Assembly: GCF_042657065.1 (NCBI RefSeq)
Contig: NZ_JBHSNF010000001.1
Coordinates: 1,054,001-1,118,000 of the forward strand
Direction: 5' to 3'
DNA length: 64,000 bases
From: Rhodanobacter ginsengisoli
GTDB taxonomy: Bacteria; Pseudomonadota; Gammaproteobacteria; Xanthomonadales; Rhodanobacteraceae
In this document: positions 15,875-25,146 of the stretch, piece after piece
Layout of the letters: every line of letters starts with the position of its first letter
How positions within the stretch are numbered: position 1 is the stretch's first letter
Position numbers and translations under genes: made by a program
The notes under the pieces: generated by a model
Database searches by the model: none
Seen by the model: the letters and a program-made list of their open reading frames with translations, nothing else
Told to the model about the DNA's origin: nothing

Positions 15875-16702
15875 ATGCAAGCCCTTGAAACCCTGATCGA
15901 CGACGCCTTCGAGCGCCGCAACGAACTGAAGCAGACCGAGATCGAGACGCACCTGCGTCCGGCCATCGGCCGGGTCATCGACCTGCTCGAATCCGGTGAA
16001 CGCCGCGTGGCCGAGCCGGATGGCCATGGCGGCTGGACGGTGAACCAGTGGATCAAGAAGGCGGTCCTGCTGTACTTCCGGATCAACGACAACCGGGTGG
16101 TCGACGGCGGCCCCGCCCAGGCCTTCGACAAGGTGCCGCTGCGCTTTGCGCAGGGCAACGATGCCGAGTTGCTTGGCCTGGGCGCCCGCGTGGTTCCTGG
16201 GGCACTCGTGCGCCGCGGTGCGCACATCGCCAGGGATGCTGTGCTGATGCCGAGCTACATCAACATCGGTGCCTACGTCGGCAGCGGCAGCATGATCGAT
16301 ACCTGGGCCACGGTCGGCTCCTGTGCCCAGATCGGCGCGGGCGTGCACCTGTCCGGCGGCGTCGGTATCGGCGGCGTGCTGGAACCGCTGCAGGCCAATC
16401 CCACCATCATCGAGGACAATTGTTTCATCGGTGCCCGCTCCGAGGTGGTCGAGGGCGTGGTGGTGGAGAGCGGCAGCGTGATCGGCATGGGCGTGTTCCT
16501 CGGCCAGTCCACCCGCATCTACAACCGCGCCACCGGCGAAACCAGCTATGGCCGTGTGCCGGCCGGCAGCGTGGTGGTCGCCGGCAGCCTGCCGGCGAAG
16601 GATGGCAGTCACAGTCTGTACGCGGCGATCATCGTCAAGCAGGTCGATGCCAGGACACGCTCCAAGACCGGCATCAACGAGCTGTTGAGGAGCGCCGAAT
16701 GA
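15875..16702 (+). CDS. dapD: 2,3,4,5-tetrahydropyridine-2,6-dicarboxylate N-succinyltransferase
   Basis: This 275-residue protein is close to the length of E. coli DapD (274). It uses succinyl-CoA to succinylate tetrahydrodipicolinate in the diaminopimelate/lysine pathway. The N-terminal helical part (ETLIDDAFERRNEL, then GHGGWTVNQWIKKAVLLYF) is followed by a left-handed beta-helix of hexapeptide repeats (about 105-230: VLMPSYINIGAYVGSGSMID, GGVGIGGVLEPLQA, IIEDNCFIGARSEVVEG). The stop overlaps the arsC-like start in ATGA. dapE follows, so this is a dapD-arsC-dapE operon. Confidence 0.97.
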   Translation: MQALETLIDDAFERRNELKQTEIETHLRPAIGRVIDLLESGERRVAEPDGHGGWTVNQWIKKAVLLYFRINDNRVVDGGPAQAFDKVPLRFAQGNDAELLGLGARVVPGALVRRGAHIARDAVLMPSYINIGAYVGSGSMIDTWATVGSCAQIGAGVHLSGGVGIGGVLEPLQANPTIIEDNCFIGARSEVVEGVVVESGSVIGMGVFLGQSTRIYNRATGETSYGRVPAGSVVVAGSLPAKDGSHSLYAAIIVKQVDARTRSKTGINELLRSAE

Positions 16703-17055
16703 GCCTCACAATCTACGGCCTGCCCAACTGCGATACCTGCAGGAAGGCGCGCAACTGGCTCGCCCGCTTCGAGGTGGCCCACGATTTCGTCGACTACCGT
16801 GCCAACCCGCTGCCGGCGGCCACGCTCAAGGCCTGGGCGCAGCAGCTGGGGGGCTGGGAGAAGCTGGTCAACAAGTCGTCCACCACCTGGCGCAACCTGC
16901 TGCCACAACGCAAGAACCCCGGTTCCGACCCCGAGTGGACGCTGTTGCTGAAAGAATACCCGGCGCTGATGCGCCGCCCGGTAGTCGTGCAGGCTGACGG
17001 CACGGTCAGCGTGGGCTTCACCGACAACGGCTTCAAGAAGCTGTTCGGCAAGTAG
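16699..17055 (+). CDS. ArsC/Spx-like reductase (YffB type)
   Basis: A 118-residue thioredoxin-fold protein with N-terminal GLPNCDTCRKARNWL, giving a CxxC pair, followed by the family's FVDYRANPLP and RRPVVVQADG segments. This matches the YffB-type branch of the ArsC family, which is commonly encoded between dapD and dapE in gammaproteobacteria. Its cellular substrate is not established, and annotation as an arsenate reductase would be unsupported. The start at 16699 overlaps the dapD stop. Confidence 0.9.
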   Translation: MSLTIYGLPNCDTCRKARNWLARFEVAHDFVDYRANPLPAATLKAWAQQLGGWEKLVNKSSTTWRNLLPQRKNPGSDPEWTLLLKEYPALMRRPVVVQADGTVSVGFTDNGFKKLFGK

Positions 17056-17111
17056 CCTGTTGCTGCCATACGAATGCCTCGATACGTATCAATGACCGGG
17101 ACGCCTCCGCC

Positions 17112-18260
17112 ATGTCCGATGTGCTTGAGCTCACCTGCAACCTGATCCGCCGCCGATCGGTCACTCCCGAGGATGCCGGCTGCCTGGCGCTGATCGGCGA
17201 ACGCCTGGCGCGGGCCGGGTTCCGCGTCGAGCACCTGCGCTATGGCGAGGTGGATAACTTCTGGGCGACGCATGGATTGGACAATGAGCCGGGCGCCGGG
17301 CCGACGCTGGCCTTTCTCGGGCATGTCGACGTGGTGCCCAGCGGCCCGGAAGCTGCGTGGCACAGTCCGCCGTTCGAGCCGACCATCCGCGATGGCCTTC
17401 TATACGGCCGCGGTGCCGCCGACATGAAGGGCTCGGTCGCCGCCATGGTGGTGGCGCTGGAGCGGTTCGTGGCGGCGCAGCCCGACCATCGCGGACGAGT
17501 CGGCCTGTTGCTGACCAGCGACGAGGAGGGTCCGACCAACCTCGACGGCGTGCGCCGGGTGGCCGAGCACTTCCGTGCCACCGGCGAGCGGATCGACTGG
17601 TGCGTGGTGGGCGAGCCATCGTCAAAGGAGACCCTGGGCGACCTGATCCGGGTCGGCCGGCGCGGCTCGCTGTCCGCCGCGCTCGCCGTACGTGGCGTGC
17701 AAGGTCACGTGGCCTACCCGGAGAAGGCGCTCAACCCGATCCATGCGTTCGCCCCCGCACTGGCCGAGCTGGCTGACGAGCGCTGGGACGAGGGCAATGC
17801 GGATTTCCCGCCGACCTCGTTTCAGGTGTCCAACCTCAATGCGGGCACCGGCGCCAACAACGTCATTCCCGGTGCACTCAGCGCCCTGATCAATTTCCGC
17901 TACGGCACGGCCAGCACGGCGGCCGAGCTGCGCGCACGCACCGAGGCGATCCTGCACAAGCATGGCCTCGACCATGCGCTGGACTGGAACCTCTCCGGCG
18001 AGCCGTTCCTCACCCCGCCAGGCGGCGTGCTGCGCGAGACAGTGGTCGCGGTGTGCCGCGACCTCTGCGGCGTCGATCCCGAACAGAGTACGGGTGGCGG
18101 TACCTCGGACGGCCGCTTCATCGCGCCACTCGGGGTCGAGGTGGTGGAGCTGGGGCCGGTCAACGCGAGTATCCACAAGGTCGACGAGTGCGTTGCGCTC
18201 GACGCGCTGGAACAACTTCCCGCCGTGTACCGTGCGGTGTGCGAGCGGCTGCTGGGCTAG
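17112..18260 (+). CDS. dapE: Succinyl-diaminopimelate desuccinylase
   Basis: This 382-residue M20-family zinc hydrolase removes the succinyl group from N-succinyl-LL-diaminopimelate. The metal and catalytic positions are visible: His in FLGHVDVVPSG, Asp in GRGAADMKGS, the Glu-Glu of TSDEEGPTN, the Glu in VVGEPSS, and the C-terminal His in NASIHKVDE. GGGTSDGRFIAP is the family substrate loop. It starts at ATG 17112, 56 bases after the arsC-like gene. With dapD it supplies lysine and the peptidoglycan cross-link. Confidence 0.97.
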   Translation: MSDVLELTCNLIRRRSVTPEDAGCLALIGERLARAGFRVEHLRYGEVDNFWATHGLDNEPGAGPTLAFLGHVDVVPSGPEAAWHSPPFEPTIRDGLLYGRGAADMKGSVAAMVVALERFVAAQPDHRGRVGLLLTSDEEGPTNLDGVRRVAEHFRATGERIDWCVVGEPSSKETLGDLIRVGRRGSLSAALAVRGVQGHVAYPEKALNPIHAFAPALAELADERWDEGNADFPPTSFQVSNLNAGTGANNVIPGALSALINFRYGTASTAAELRARTEAILHKHGLDHALDWNLSGEPFLTPPGGVLRETVVAVCRDLCGVDPEQSTGGGTSDGRFIAPLGVEVVELGPVNASIHKVDECVALDALEQLPAVYRAVCERLLG

Positions 18261-18294
18261 CGTCCCGACGCGTGGGCGGCAACCTCGCCGGTCG

Positions 18295-20034
18295 TCACAT
18301 CTTGCCGTGTTCCAGCGGACGCTGGCGGTGCATCAGGGCCCATTCCGCGTGTTCGGCCAGCGCGGCCTCGCCGAGCGAACGCAGGATGTCGCGCTGCTCG
18401 GTGGCGTCGATCGCATTGTCCAGTGCGGTGCGTGCCTCGGCAAAGATGCGTTGCATGAAGCGGTACTGCTTGATCAGCTCCTTGTCGGCTTTCTTGAACG
18501 CATACGCTTCGCGTACAGCGGCCAGGATCGAGAACACACCCATGACCATCACCAGGGCATTCTTGGTATCCGCCGACAACTGGTGAGCCAGCGCGGCCAG
18601 CACGATGCTGATGCCGATACCGGTGAACAGGCTGGCGAGGCCCAGGGTCTCGGTCAGATGATGCTGTCGGGTCCGCTGCACCGCCTGGTTCCGGAAATAG
18701 TCCATCTGGCCGCCATGCGCCGCATCGCCGACCCATTCGCAGATGACTTCATGCAGCTCCCGGTCCGGATCGTCCGGCTTGTTACCCGCCTGGCCCAGTC
18801 CGGCACTGCGCATCACGTTGCGGGTCCAGCCCAGTTCGATGTCCTGCTTCTGCAGAAAGCTGTCCTGGGCAAACTCCGGATCGCCGGTCAGCGAAATACC
18901 GGCGCGGTGCCAGTAGCCCTGCACCCGCAAACCCTCCGCCAGCGCGCGATAGTCCAGGTACTTGCGGTGCCAGCCACGTCGCTTGGCGATCGTGCTCAGG
19001 CATACCCCGCTGGCGAACAGCAGCAGGAAGACATAGATGAAATCGTCCTGGTCGGGTAGGTTGTCGTAGATCGTGAAGGCAATCGCCATCACCGCGGCCA
19101 GCGTGTAGATGATCCGCATCGCCAGCAGCACGCGCTGGCGAAAGTGCACAGCCAGCCAGTCGGCGGCGCGGAACAGCGTCGCCTCGGGTCGCGCCGGGGG
19201 CGCGTCGTTGCCGCGCGACGTGTCGCCTGCGGCCCCGCAACCTTCTATCTCATCGCGATACTTCACGCAGTCGCCATCGAATTCGGCCATGTGCTCGAAC
19301 GTGTTGCGGAAGGCCGCTGGCATGGGCGCGTCGATGGGCGACAGCCCGGTCTGCGTACGCCACAGCAATTGTCCCGGCTGCAGCGGTGCCGACGGTGCGC
19401 CATCGTCGGTCTCGCGCGAACAGACGATCTGGCACACCAGGCGTTCGTCGCCGCTGCCGAAAAGGTGCCGGCGCATGCTGTGGCGCCGTTCGATCAACCC
19501 GGGCATCACGCCACTGAGGAAATAGTTCACGACCTGGGCCGTCCCGCCGAGCCGGTCGGAGCGCTTGCCGTCCCAGATGGCCAGCAGCAGGTGGCAGTGG
19601 CGCGCGATGAACACGCCCGCCTGGCCATACTGGCGATCGCGCTGCAGTCCGTGGCTGCCGATGCCGTGGTGCGAGTTGTCCGGCAGCAGGGGCAGGTCGA
19701 TCACCTGGGCGCGGGCACACAGTGAATCGAATACGGCATGCGTGGACGGAGCTTCAAAGTCCTTCGTGTAGAGTTCGCGCGGCAACGGCAAGGGTGCAAT
19801 CAGGCGCGCGCCGGCGGCGAGCGCCTCCTCGGCGACGAGTTGATCCCCGCCCTCGGCCAGCGCCGACAGCACGACCAGTGGCAGCTCGGGAAAATCGCCT
19901 TGCAGCGTGGCAAGGAACTGCCGCACGCGCCGCCGGATCGGTTCGATCTCGTCCGCAGGAATATTGCGATGACTGGTCACGCCGATCACCAGCGGCACGC
20001 TGGTCGGTGCGGAGGGGCTTGCCGTTGTTGTCAT
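18295..20034 (-). CDS. SLOG-like Rossmann domain fused to a four-segment membrane domain
   Basis: This protein has 579 residues. About 15-175 looks like a SLOG (SMF/DprA-LOG) nucleotide-binding Rossmann domain: VIGVTSHRNI, LSALAEGGDQLVAEEALAAG, LIAPLPLPRELYTKDFE and CHLLLAIWDGKRSDRLGGTA. After a polar linker come two hydrophobic hairpins (about 303-323 with 331-349, and 463-485 with 491-512). Between them lies a cytosolic helical insert containing RKYLDYRALAEGLRVQGYW. The C-terminus is a charged helix (FKKADKELIKQYRFMQRIF). The arrangement resembles SLOG proteins joined to SLATT-type membrane modules, which are predicted nucleotide-activated pore effectors in bacterial conflict systems. No nucleotide cyclase is adjacent. 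The SLOG part is more secure than the SLATT assignment. Confidence 0.78.
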   Translation of the reverse strand: MTTTASPSAPTSVPLVIGVTSHRNIPADEIEPIRRRVRQFLATLQGDFPELPLVVLSALAEGGDQLVAEEALAAGARLIAPLPLPRELYTKDFEAPSTHAVFDSLCARAQVIDLPLLPDNSHHGIGSHGLQRDRQYGQAGVFIARHCHLLLAIWDGKRSDRLGGTAQVVNYFLSGVMPGLIERRHSMRRHLFGSGDERLVCQIVCSRETDDGAPSAPLQPGQLLWRTQTGLSPIDAPMPAAFRNTFEHMAEFDGDCVKYRDEIEGCGAAGDTSRGNDAPPARPEATLFRAADWLAVHFRQRVLLAMRIIYTLAAVMAIAFTIYDNLPDQDDFIYVFLLLFASGVCLSTIAKRRGWHRKYLDYRALAEGLRVQGYWHRAGISLTGDPEFAQDSFLQKQDIELGWTRNVMRSAGLGQAGNKPDDPDRELHEVICEWVGDAAHGGQMDYFRNQAVQRTRQHHLTETLGLASLFTGIGISIVLAALAHQLSADTKNALVMVMGVFSILAAVREAYAFKKADKELIKQYRFMQRIFAEARTALDNAIDATEQRDILRSLGEAALAEHAEWALMHRQRPLEHGKM

Positions 20035-20517
20035 GAGCTTGCTTGATCCTGTTGGTGGGGATCACGCTGGCGGTAGCAAAACGCCGTTGGCTCAGAGTCC
20101 TGCAGAACGGACATCCGACGCTGTCGTGCCTGGCCATCCAGTCCTCGCGGCGAAATTCCCTGCCGGATCCACGGTCGACCGCGTCGCGGTCGTCATATCC
20201 GTCGCGACTGTTCGCGGCAAGATAGCATCAAATAATCTGACGCGCGTTCCAGTCGGCCTTCCTTGCCGCCCGGTGCCCCCGTGACCGGCATCGACACCGG
20301 GTCGGCCCTCTCTTCGCGATGTCTGGCCTGATCCGGCCAGCCAGCAGGGACGCATCGCGCCGACTGGGCCCAGCAGTCGGGCCGGTGGCCGGTGCAGCGA
20401 AACCCTGCGCTTCGTGAACGGTCGCTGCCGCTGGATCTTGCGAGATGGTCGCGGCGTACCGCGTTGTGGCAATGTTCGACGCTCCCGCAGTTTCGCCCGT
20501 ATCGCACGGTCAGCAGC
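20035..20517. other. Divergent intergenic region
   Basis: This 483-base stretch lies between the start of the SLOG-membrane gene (minus strand) and the methyltransferase (plus strand). Short open frames cross it on both strands, but none has convincing protein character. It should hold both divergent promoters. I see no clear operator or RNA. Confidence 0.5.
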
Positions 20518-21597
20518 ATGTCCCGAAACATCCCCGCGAATGCAGCCCGACCCGCCTGGGACAAGCCGTGGCCGGCCGGGGAGCTGGAACACGTGGCGAC
20601 TTGTCCGGCCTGCGCAAACGCGGGTCGCGAGCTGCTGCACAGGGACCTGGTCGACAACGTGTTTTTTTCGGCGGCGGGGCGCTGGAACCTCTATCGCTGC
20701 ACGCGCTGCCACAGCGCCTATCTCGATCCACGGCCAGACGAGGCCAGCATCGGCAGGGCCTATGACGTCTACTACACGCATGCCGCGGGCCGCGCACGCG
20801 AAGAACGGCGCGCGGCGGGGGGGCTGCGTGCGCTGAAGCTGGCGTTGACCCACGGCTATGTGAATGCGCGCTACGGCACCCGGCGCCAGCCGTCGAGCCC
20901 GCTGGCGATCTGGCTGGCGCGGCTGTCGCCGGTCTGGCGGCAGAAACGCGATGCCGAATTCCGCTTTTTGCCCAGGCCCCTCCCGGGTCAGCGCTTGCTG
21001 GATGTCGGTTGTGGCAACGGCGACTATCTGCGCAATGCCGGTGATGCCGGTTGGGAAGCCGTGGGCATCGATGCAGACGAAAGGGCAGTGGACATCGCCA
21101 GGCAACGGGGACTGGATGCGCGCCCTGGCGGCATCGAGTCGTTCGCTGGGCAGGCAGGGTGTTTCGATGCCATCACGTTGAGCCACGTACTGGAGCACCT
21201 GCATGATCCGGCGACGTTTCTGCGGGCCGTCCATCGTCTGCTCAAACCCGGTGGCGTGGTGTTCGTCGACACGCCGAATATCCAGAGTCGCGGCGCGCGG
21301 CGCTGGGGCGTTCACTGGCGTGGCCTGGAAACGCCGCGGCACCTGGTCATCTTCAGCCGGTCGGCGCTGATCGACATGCTGCACGCTGCAGGCTTCGTGC
21401 GCATCGAGAGCCGGCGTCGTACCGCGGTGAGGAAATCCATGGACCTCGCCAGCCTGCGGATGCAGTCGGGCAAGTCACCCTACGGCAGGGAGCCTGCACG
21501 GTTGCCGCTGATCTCGCGCATTCGTCTGTGGTGGCCAGCTCCCCGGATCGAGGACGATGAGTTTCTTACCGTGCTTGCATACAAGGCCGGTCCCTGA
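20518..21597 (+). CDS. Class I SAM-dependent methyltransferase with N-terminal zinc ribbon
   Basis: This 359-residue protein has four cysteines forming a zinc-ribbon pattern (C29xxC32 and C61xxC64: CPAC and CTRC). SAM motif I lies near residue 161 (LLDVGCGNGDYL), the acidic residue follows in VGIDADERAVD, and motif IV-type LSHVLEHLHDP and LLKPGGVVFVDTPN come after. Such ribbon-plus-methyltransferase proteins often act on surface sugars or secondary metabolites, but no sugar gene lies nearby. I took ATG 20518 as the start because upstream residues look non-coding. No good ribosome site precedes it, so the start is uncertain. Confidence 0.85.
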   Translation: MSRNIPANAARPAWDKPWPAGELEHVATCPACANAGRELLHRDLVDNVFFSAAGRWNLYRCTRCHSAYLDPRPDEASIGRAYDVYYTHAAGRAREERRAAGGLRALKLALTHGYVNARYGTRRQPSSPLAIWLARLSPVWRQKRDAEFRFLPRPLPGQRLLDVGCGNGDYLRNAGDAGWEAVGIDADERAVDIARQRGLDARPGGIESFAGQAGCFDAITLSHVLEHLHDPATFLRAVHRLLKPGGVVFVDTPNIQSRGARRWGVHWRGLETPRHLVIFSRSALIDMLHAAGFVRIESRRRTAVRKSMDLASLRMQSGKSPYGREPARLPLISRIRLWWPAPRIEDDEFLTVLAYKAGP

Positions 21598-21645
21598 ACC
21601 ACCTGGTCGTGGCAGGGGTGCACGAATCGCCGGGGTGACGGCAGC

Positions 21646-24069
21646 TCAGCGGTCTGCCGGCTCCATCGTCATCGTGTGCCGGGTCTTGCCGGGCAACAGT
21701 GGCGTCGGGCGACCCTTGACCCAGTCCTGATCTCCGGCACCGAAGTAGGGCGACAGCGGGTTGTCGCTTTGTCCACCGGGCATTTCCAGGATGCCCTGGG
21801 CTTCGTGGCCAGGCGATACGTCCAGGCGTTCGGAAGCGCCGAAGCCGGGCGCGGCCACCCGCGGCATGTTGTTGTCACCGGGCAGTGGCTGGTCGGGCAT
21901 GTCGATGAAGCGATCCAGCCAGCCGGGCAGGGCAGCGGCCAGCGGGTGCTTGATGTCGCTGCGGTTGTACTCGCCCCACGTGCGCGCGGCGAGGCCGCCG
22001 GGTTGCCGGCCCAGTTCGCTTGCGACCTGACGGGCGGCATCGACCAGCAGGTCGTGCCAGCGCGCGTATTTCGGATCGAGCAACTGCATCGGTTGCTGCC
22101 GGATCATGGCCCACACGGCCGCTTCGGCACTGTTCTGGCCGGGCCAGCTGAAGTCCTCGTGCTGCTGCTTCACCTGCGCGGCGAATGGCGCCAGCACGGC
22201 CTCGCTGACCCGGGTGCGGAAGGCCCGCACCAGCCGGTAGTCGACGCTGTCGATGGCGGCGCGGTCACGCCATGTCCGGGTGAGCTCACGCAGTTGCAGC
22301 AGCGCGGGTTCCTTGCTGCCGGCCAGGGTCTGCTGCAGCAGGCGTTGCCAGCGGGTCAGCAGCACGGCGCGGTTATCCAGCTGTATGTCGAGCAGGTTGC
22401 CGGGGCTGAACCCCACCCGGGCACGCAGATCGTCGCGGATCTGCTGCGCGCGCGCGCCGAGATCGTGGCCGCCGTTGCCGAGCAGGGCCAGCGCGGCGCC
22501 GTCCACGGTGCGGTTGTTCGCCGTCCAAAGGCGACCGTAGGCGGGGTCTTCGATGCGCGGGTATTGCGCCGGAGCGGCCCAGCCCTGCCAGCCGCTGCCC
22601 GGCTTCGACCAGTCCGACGGCAGCAGCGGATCGATGCCGGCGCGCAACGGAATGCTGTTGCCGGCGAGTGTCCAGCCGATATGCCCGGCCCGGTCGGCGA
22701 CCAGCAGGTTCTGCGGTGGCATGCCGAGCTGCGGTGCCAGGTTCAGGGCGCTGGCCAGATCGGGCATGCGCTCGAGCTGCATCAGCTGGACGTTGTAGGC
22801 GCGTGGTTGCTGCGCGATCCAGGCCAGCGCCAGCGGCGTGCCATCGACATCCCTGCCCATGATCGGGCCCCAGCGGGTGTCCTTGACCGTGAGCACGACG
22901 TCGGGCCTGCCCTTGATCCGGATGTGCTCGTCGTGGTGTGCGATCGTCGCCCAGCCTTCCGGCACCTTGTAGCGGTCGGGGTGGGCCGGATCGCGCTGCA
23001 CGCGCACCCAGTCGGTCCAGTCGCCGTAGCTGTTGGTGAAGCCCCAGGCGATCTGGCCATTGCTGCCGACGACGATCGCCGGCGTGCCCGGCAGGCTGAC
23101 GCCGTTGACGTCGCGCTGGCCGTTCGGCGCGGCGGGATCGGGATAGCGCAGGCGGGTGCGGAACCAGATATTCGGCACGCGCAGGCCCAGATGCATGTCG
23201 TTTGCCAGCATCGCCGCGCCGTTGCCGGTCAGCGCGCCGGCCACCGCGAAACTGTTGCTGCCGGGACGCGGCGCATCCAGTGCCGGCGCCAGCGCGGCGA
23301 CCAGGCGGACGGATGTCGGGACAGCGGGCCGATGGCGCAGGTCGAACACCGTGGCCGCGGGGATCACCGGCGAGCGCGACAGGCGGCCACTCAGCGGCGC
23401 CTCCCAGTCGGGGTCCGGCGCCAACAGGAAATCCACCAGCGGACCGGGCAGCACCGCGCGCATTTCGGCCATGTGCAGCTCGCGCTCGTTGCGCCCATCG
23501 CTGTTCAGATCCAGGTACATCGCGGCAATCACCAGCAGGCTGTCTTCCGCCCGCCATGGCTGCGGCTTGCTGCCCAGCAACAGGTATTCCCACGGGCGCA
23601 CGCGCAGGTCGGCGAGGCCGGCATTGACGCCGTCGCGGTAGCGATCGAGCGCCTGTTTCTGTGCCGGCGGCAATTGGGCGTAGGCGGCCTCGACCACCGC
23701 GCGCAGGCGATGGCGGCGATGGTTGAGATCGACCTTCAGGGCCGCCGGGCCGACCAGGGCGGACAGCTCGCCGGCGCTCATGCGACGCATCAGGTCCATC
23801 GCGAAGAAGCGTTCCTGCGCATGCACGTAGCCCAGCGCAAAACTGATGTCGCTGCGATTGCCGCCATCGATGGTGACTGTGCCCAGCGCGTCCCGGCCGA
23901 TGCTGACCGGAGCGACCAGGCCGCGCGAATGGAACCGGCCGTCCAGGCGCGGGCGACTGCCGCCGAGCAGCCACCAGCCCGTTGCGAACGCCGCCAGCAC
24001 CAGAACCAGTACGGTGAGCAGGCAGGTGCGCAGGATGCGCCAGCAACGTCCTCCGGTGCGCGCCCTCAT
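21646..24069 (-). CDS. Penicillin acylase family N-terminal-nucleophile hydrolase
   Basis: This 807-residue protein has an N-terminal membrane segment or uncleaved signal (about 11-32: LRTCLLTVLVLVLAAFATGW). The chain reads as an alpha subunit, linker and beta subunit. The expected autocleavage site is at PGSNSFAVAG, making Ser271 the catalytic nucleophile. The substrate-pocket stretch LANDMHLGLRVPNIWF follows, and SGRLWTANN-like and NNRTVDG elements lie later. Members hydrolyse amide bonds of beta-lactams or acyl-homoserine lactones. The substrate cannot be decided here. Its ATG overlaps the stop of the upstream glycosidase-like gene, so the two are coupled. Confidence 0.92.
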   Translation of the reverse strand: MRARTGGRCWRILRTCLLTVLVLVLAAFATGWWLLGGSRPRLDGRFHSRGLVAPVSIGRDALGTVTIDGGNRSDISFALGYVHAQERFFAMDLMRRMSAGELSALVGPAALKVDLNHRRHRLRAVVEAAYAQLPPAQKQALDRYRDGVNAGLADLRVRPWEYLLLGSKPQPWRAEDSLLVIAAMYLDLNSDGRNERELHMAEMRAVLPGPLVDFLLAPDPDWEAPLSGRLSRSPVIPAATVFDLRHRPAVPTSVRLVAALAPALDAPRPGSNSFAVAGALTGNGAAMLANDMHLGLRVPNIWFRTRLRYPDPAAPNGQRDVNGVSLPGTPAIVVGSNGQIAWGFTNSYGDWTDWVRVQRDPAHPDRYKVPEGWATIAHHDEHIRIKGRPDVVLTVKDTRWGPIMGRDVDGTPLALAWIAQQPRAYNVQLMQLERMPDLASALNLAPQLGMPPQNLLVADRAGHIGWTLAGNSIPLRAGIDPLLPSDWSKPGSGWQGWAAPAQYPRIEDPAYGRLWTANNRTVDGAALALLGNGGHDLGARAQQIRDDLRARVGFSPGNLLDIQLDNRAVLLTRWQRLLQQTLAGSKEPALLQLRELTRTWRDRAAIDSVDYRLVRAFRTRVSEAVLAPFAAQVKQQHEDFSWPGQNSAEAAVWAMIRQQPMQLLDPKYARWHDLLVDAARQVASELGRQPGGLAARTWGEYNRSDIKHPLAAALPGWLDRFIDMPDQPLPGDNNMPRVAAPGFGASERLDVSPGHEAQGILEMPGGQSDNPLSPYFGAGDQDWVKGRPTPLLPGKTRHTMTMEPADR

Positions 24070-24884
24070 GGCTTGGCGAACACGGCGAAGATGCCGGCGT
24101 ACGGCTTCACCATGAAGGCCGGGGCCCCGGCGTAGCCCTCGCCGTCGACATAGAGCTGCGAGATGCTGCCGTCCAGGTACAGCGCGTCGCGGCAGCCGAG
24201 CCTGTCGCGGAACAGCCGTCCAAACGTGTGGAAATTCACGGGTGCCTCGCTGACCGCAAAGATCACCTCGGTCGGCGTTCTTGCGCACACGCCGCTGCGC
24301 CATTTCAGGCTGGACGAGTCATCGACGAACTGTTCGTTGAGCTTGCCGTCGATCAGCAGCATCGGGCCGGACTGGGTCGCCCACTGCGCCGCCTTGCCAT
24401 CGGTCTTGAATGCGGCACTGGTGCGCACCGCGGCATGGCCGTCCGGGTAGATGACGAAGACGCCATTGGGCAGCAGCGAGAAATTGCCCGAGGCAGGATT
24501 GCCGTGGGCCAGGTTCAGCGGCACCACGGTCCTGCCGTTTTCCACATACAACCCCAGCGGCGCGGACTTGTGGTCGTAGATGCCGGCATTGGCGGCAAAC
24601 AGCAGTCGCCGGCCATGCGCCTCGCCCCATTGGCGCAGCGTCTCGATGCTGCCGAAGGCCTGCCCGCTCTGCGGCTCGCGCCAGTGCAGGCTCAACTGTT
24701 CGCGCTTCAGGTCGACATGGACGATGCGATAATTCTGCCCCTCGAACGCCAGCTCGCTGCTGTCCAGCGCCTGCGCCGTCGGCGCACAGCCGGCGGCCCC
24801 ACCCAACAGGGTCAGGGCGAGCAACCATCGCGTCAGCTGACGCGGGAATGGGGAGAGTGGCGGGCATGCGGCGAATGAAAGCAT
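24066..24884 (-). CDS. Phosphodiester glycosidase (DUF2233/NAGPA-like) protein
   Basis: This protein has 272 residues from ATG 24884. It has a hydrophobic export segment (about 18-33: RWLLALTLLGGAAGC) with a weak lipobox (AAGC), so it may be a lipoprotein. The body matches the NAGPA/DUF2233 fold: LLFAANAGIYDHKSAPLGLY, then NFSLLPNGVFVIYPDG, QSGPMLLIDGKLN and DALYLDGSISQLYVDG. Family members cleave phosphodiester glycosides in the envelope. The start is chosen by signal-peptide shape; the ribosome site is weak. It is first in a two-gene unit with the penicillin-acylase-like gene. Confidence 0.85.
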   Translation of the reverse strand: MLSFAACPPLSPFPRQLTRWLLALTLLGGAAGCAPTAQALDSSELAFEGQNYRIVHVDLKREQLSLHWREPQSGQAFGSIETLRQWGEAHGRRLLFAANAGIYDHKSAPLGLYVENGRTVVPLNLAHGNPASGNFSLLPNGVFVIYPDGHAAVRTSAAFKTDGKAAQWATQSGPMLLIDGKLNEQFVDDSSSLKWRSGVCARTPTEVIFAVSEAPVNFHTFGRLFRDRLGCRDALYLDGSISQLYVDGEGYAGAPAFMVKPYAGIFAVFAKP

Positions 24885-25146
24885 CTGCCGATGGTCGCCG
24901 GCCACGGACATCCGCGCAAGGCCTGCAAAGGCTTCGTGCCGGGGTGCGACGCCATGCCGCCCGCATGGCAGGGTGGCAAGCGGTTGCCCGCTCGACTGGG
25001 TAGTCCATGGCGCTGCTTGCCGCGGGTCGGCCATGGCCGCGCGTCGTGGCCTGGCTGTCCTGGCGGAATTCGTGGGGCATTTGTCATTTCGGCTGAAAAG
25101 CGTCCATGCAACAGTTGCCCGGATCCCACGATTTCGGAGCACCTTC

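Noticed and set aside
16699..17055. Arsenate reductase (arsenic resistance) reading of the ArsC-like gene
   Set aside because: It lies in the dap operon, has a CxxC rather than the ArsC active-site pattern, and no ars genes are near.
20092..21384. 430-codon minus-strand frame opposite the methyltransferase
   Set aside because: Overlaps a gene with clear zinc ribbon and SAM motifs; composition is that of an antisense shadow.
21676..24135. 819-codon plus-strand frame opposite the penicillin-acylase-like gene
   Set aside because: High-GC antisense shadow; the minus-strand gene has the catalytic Ser and correct length.
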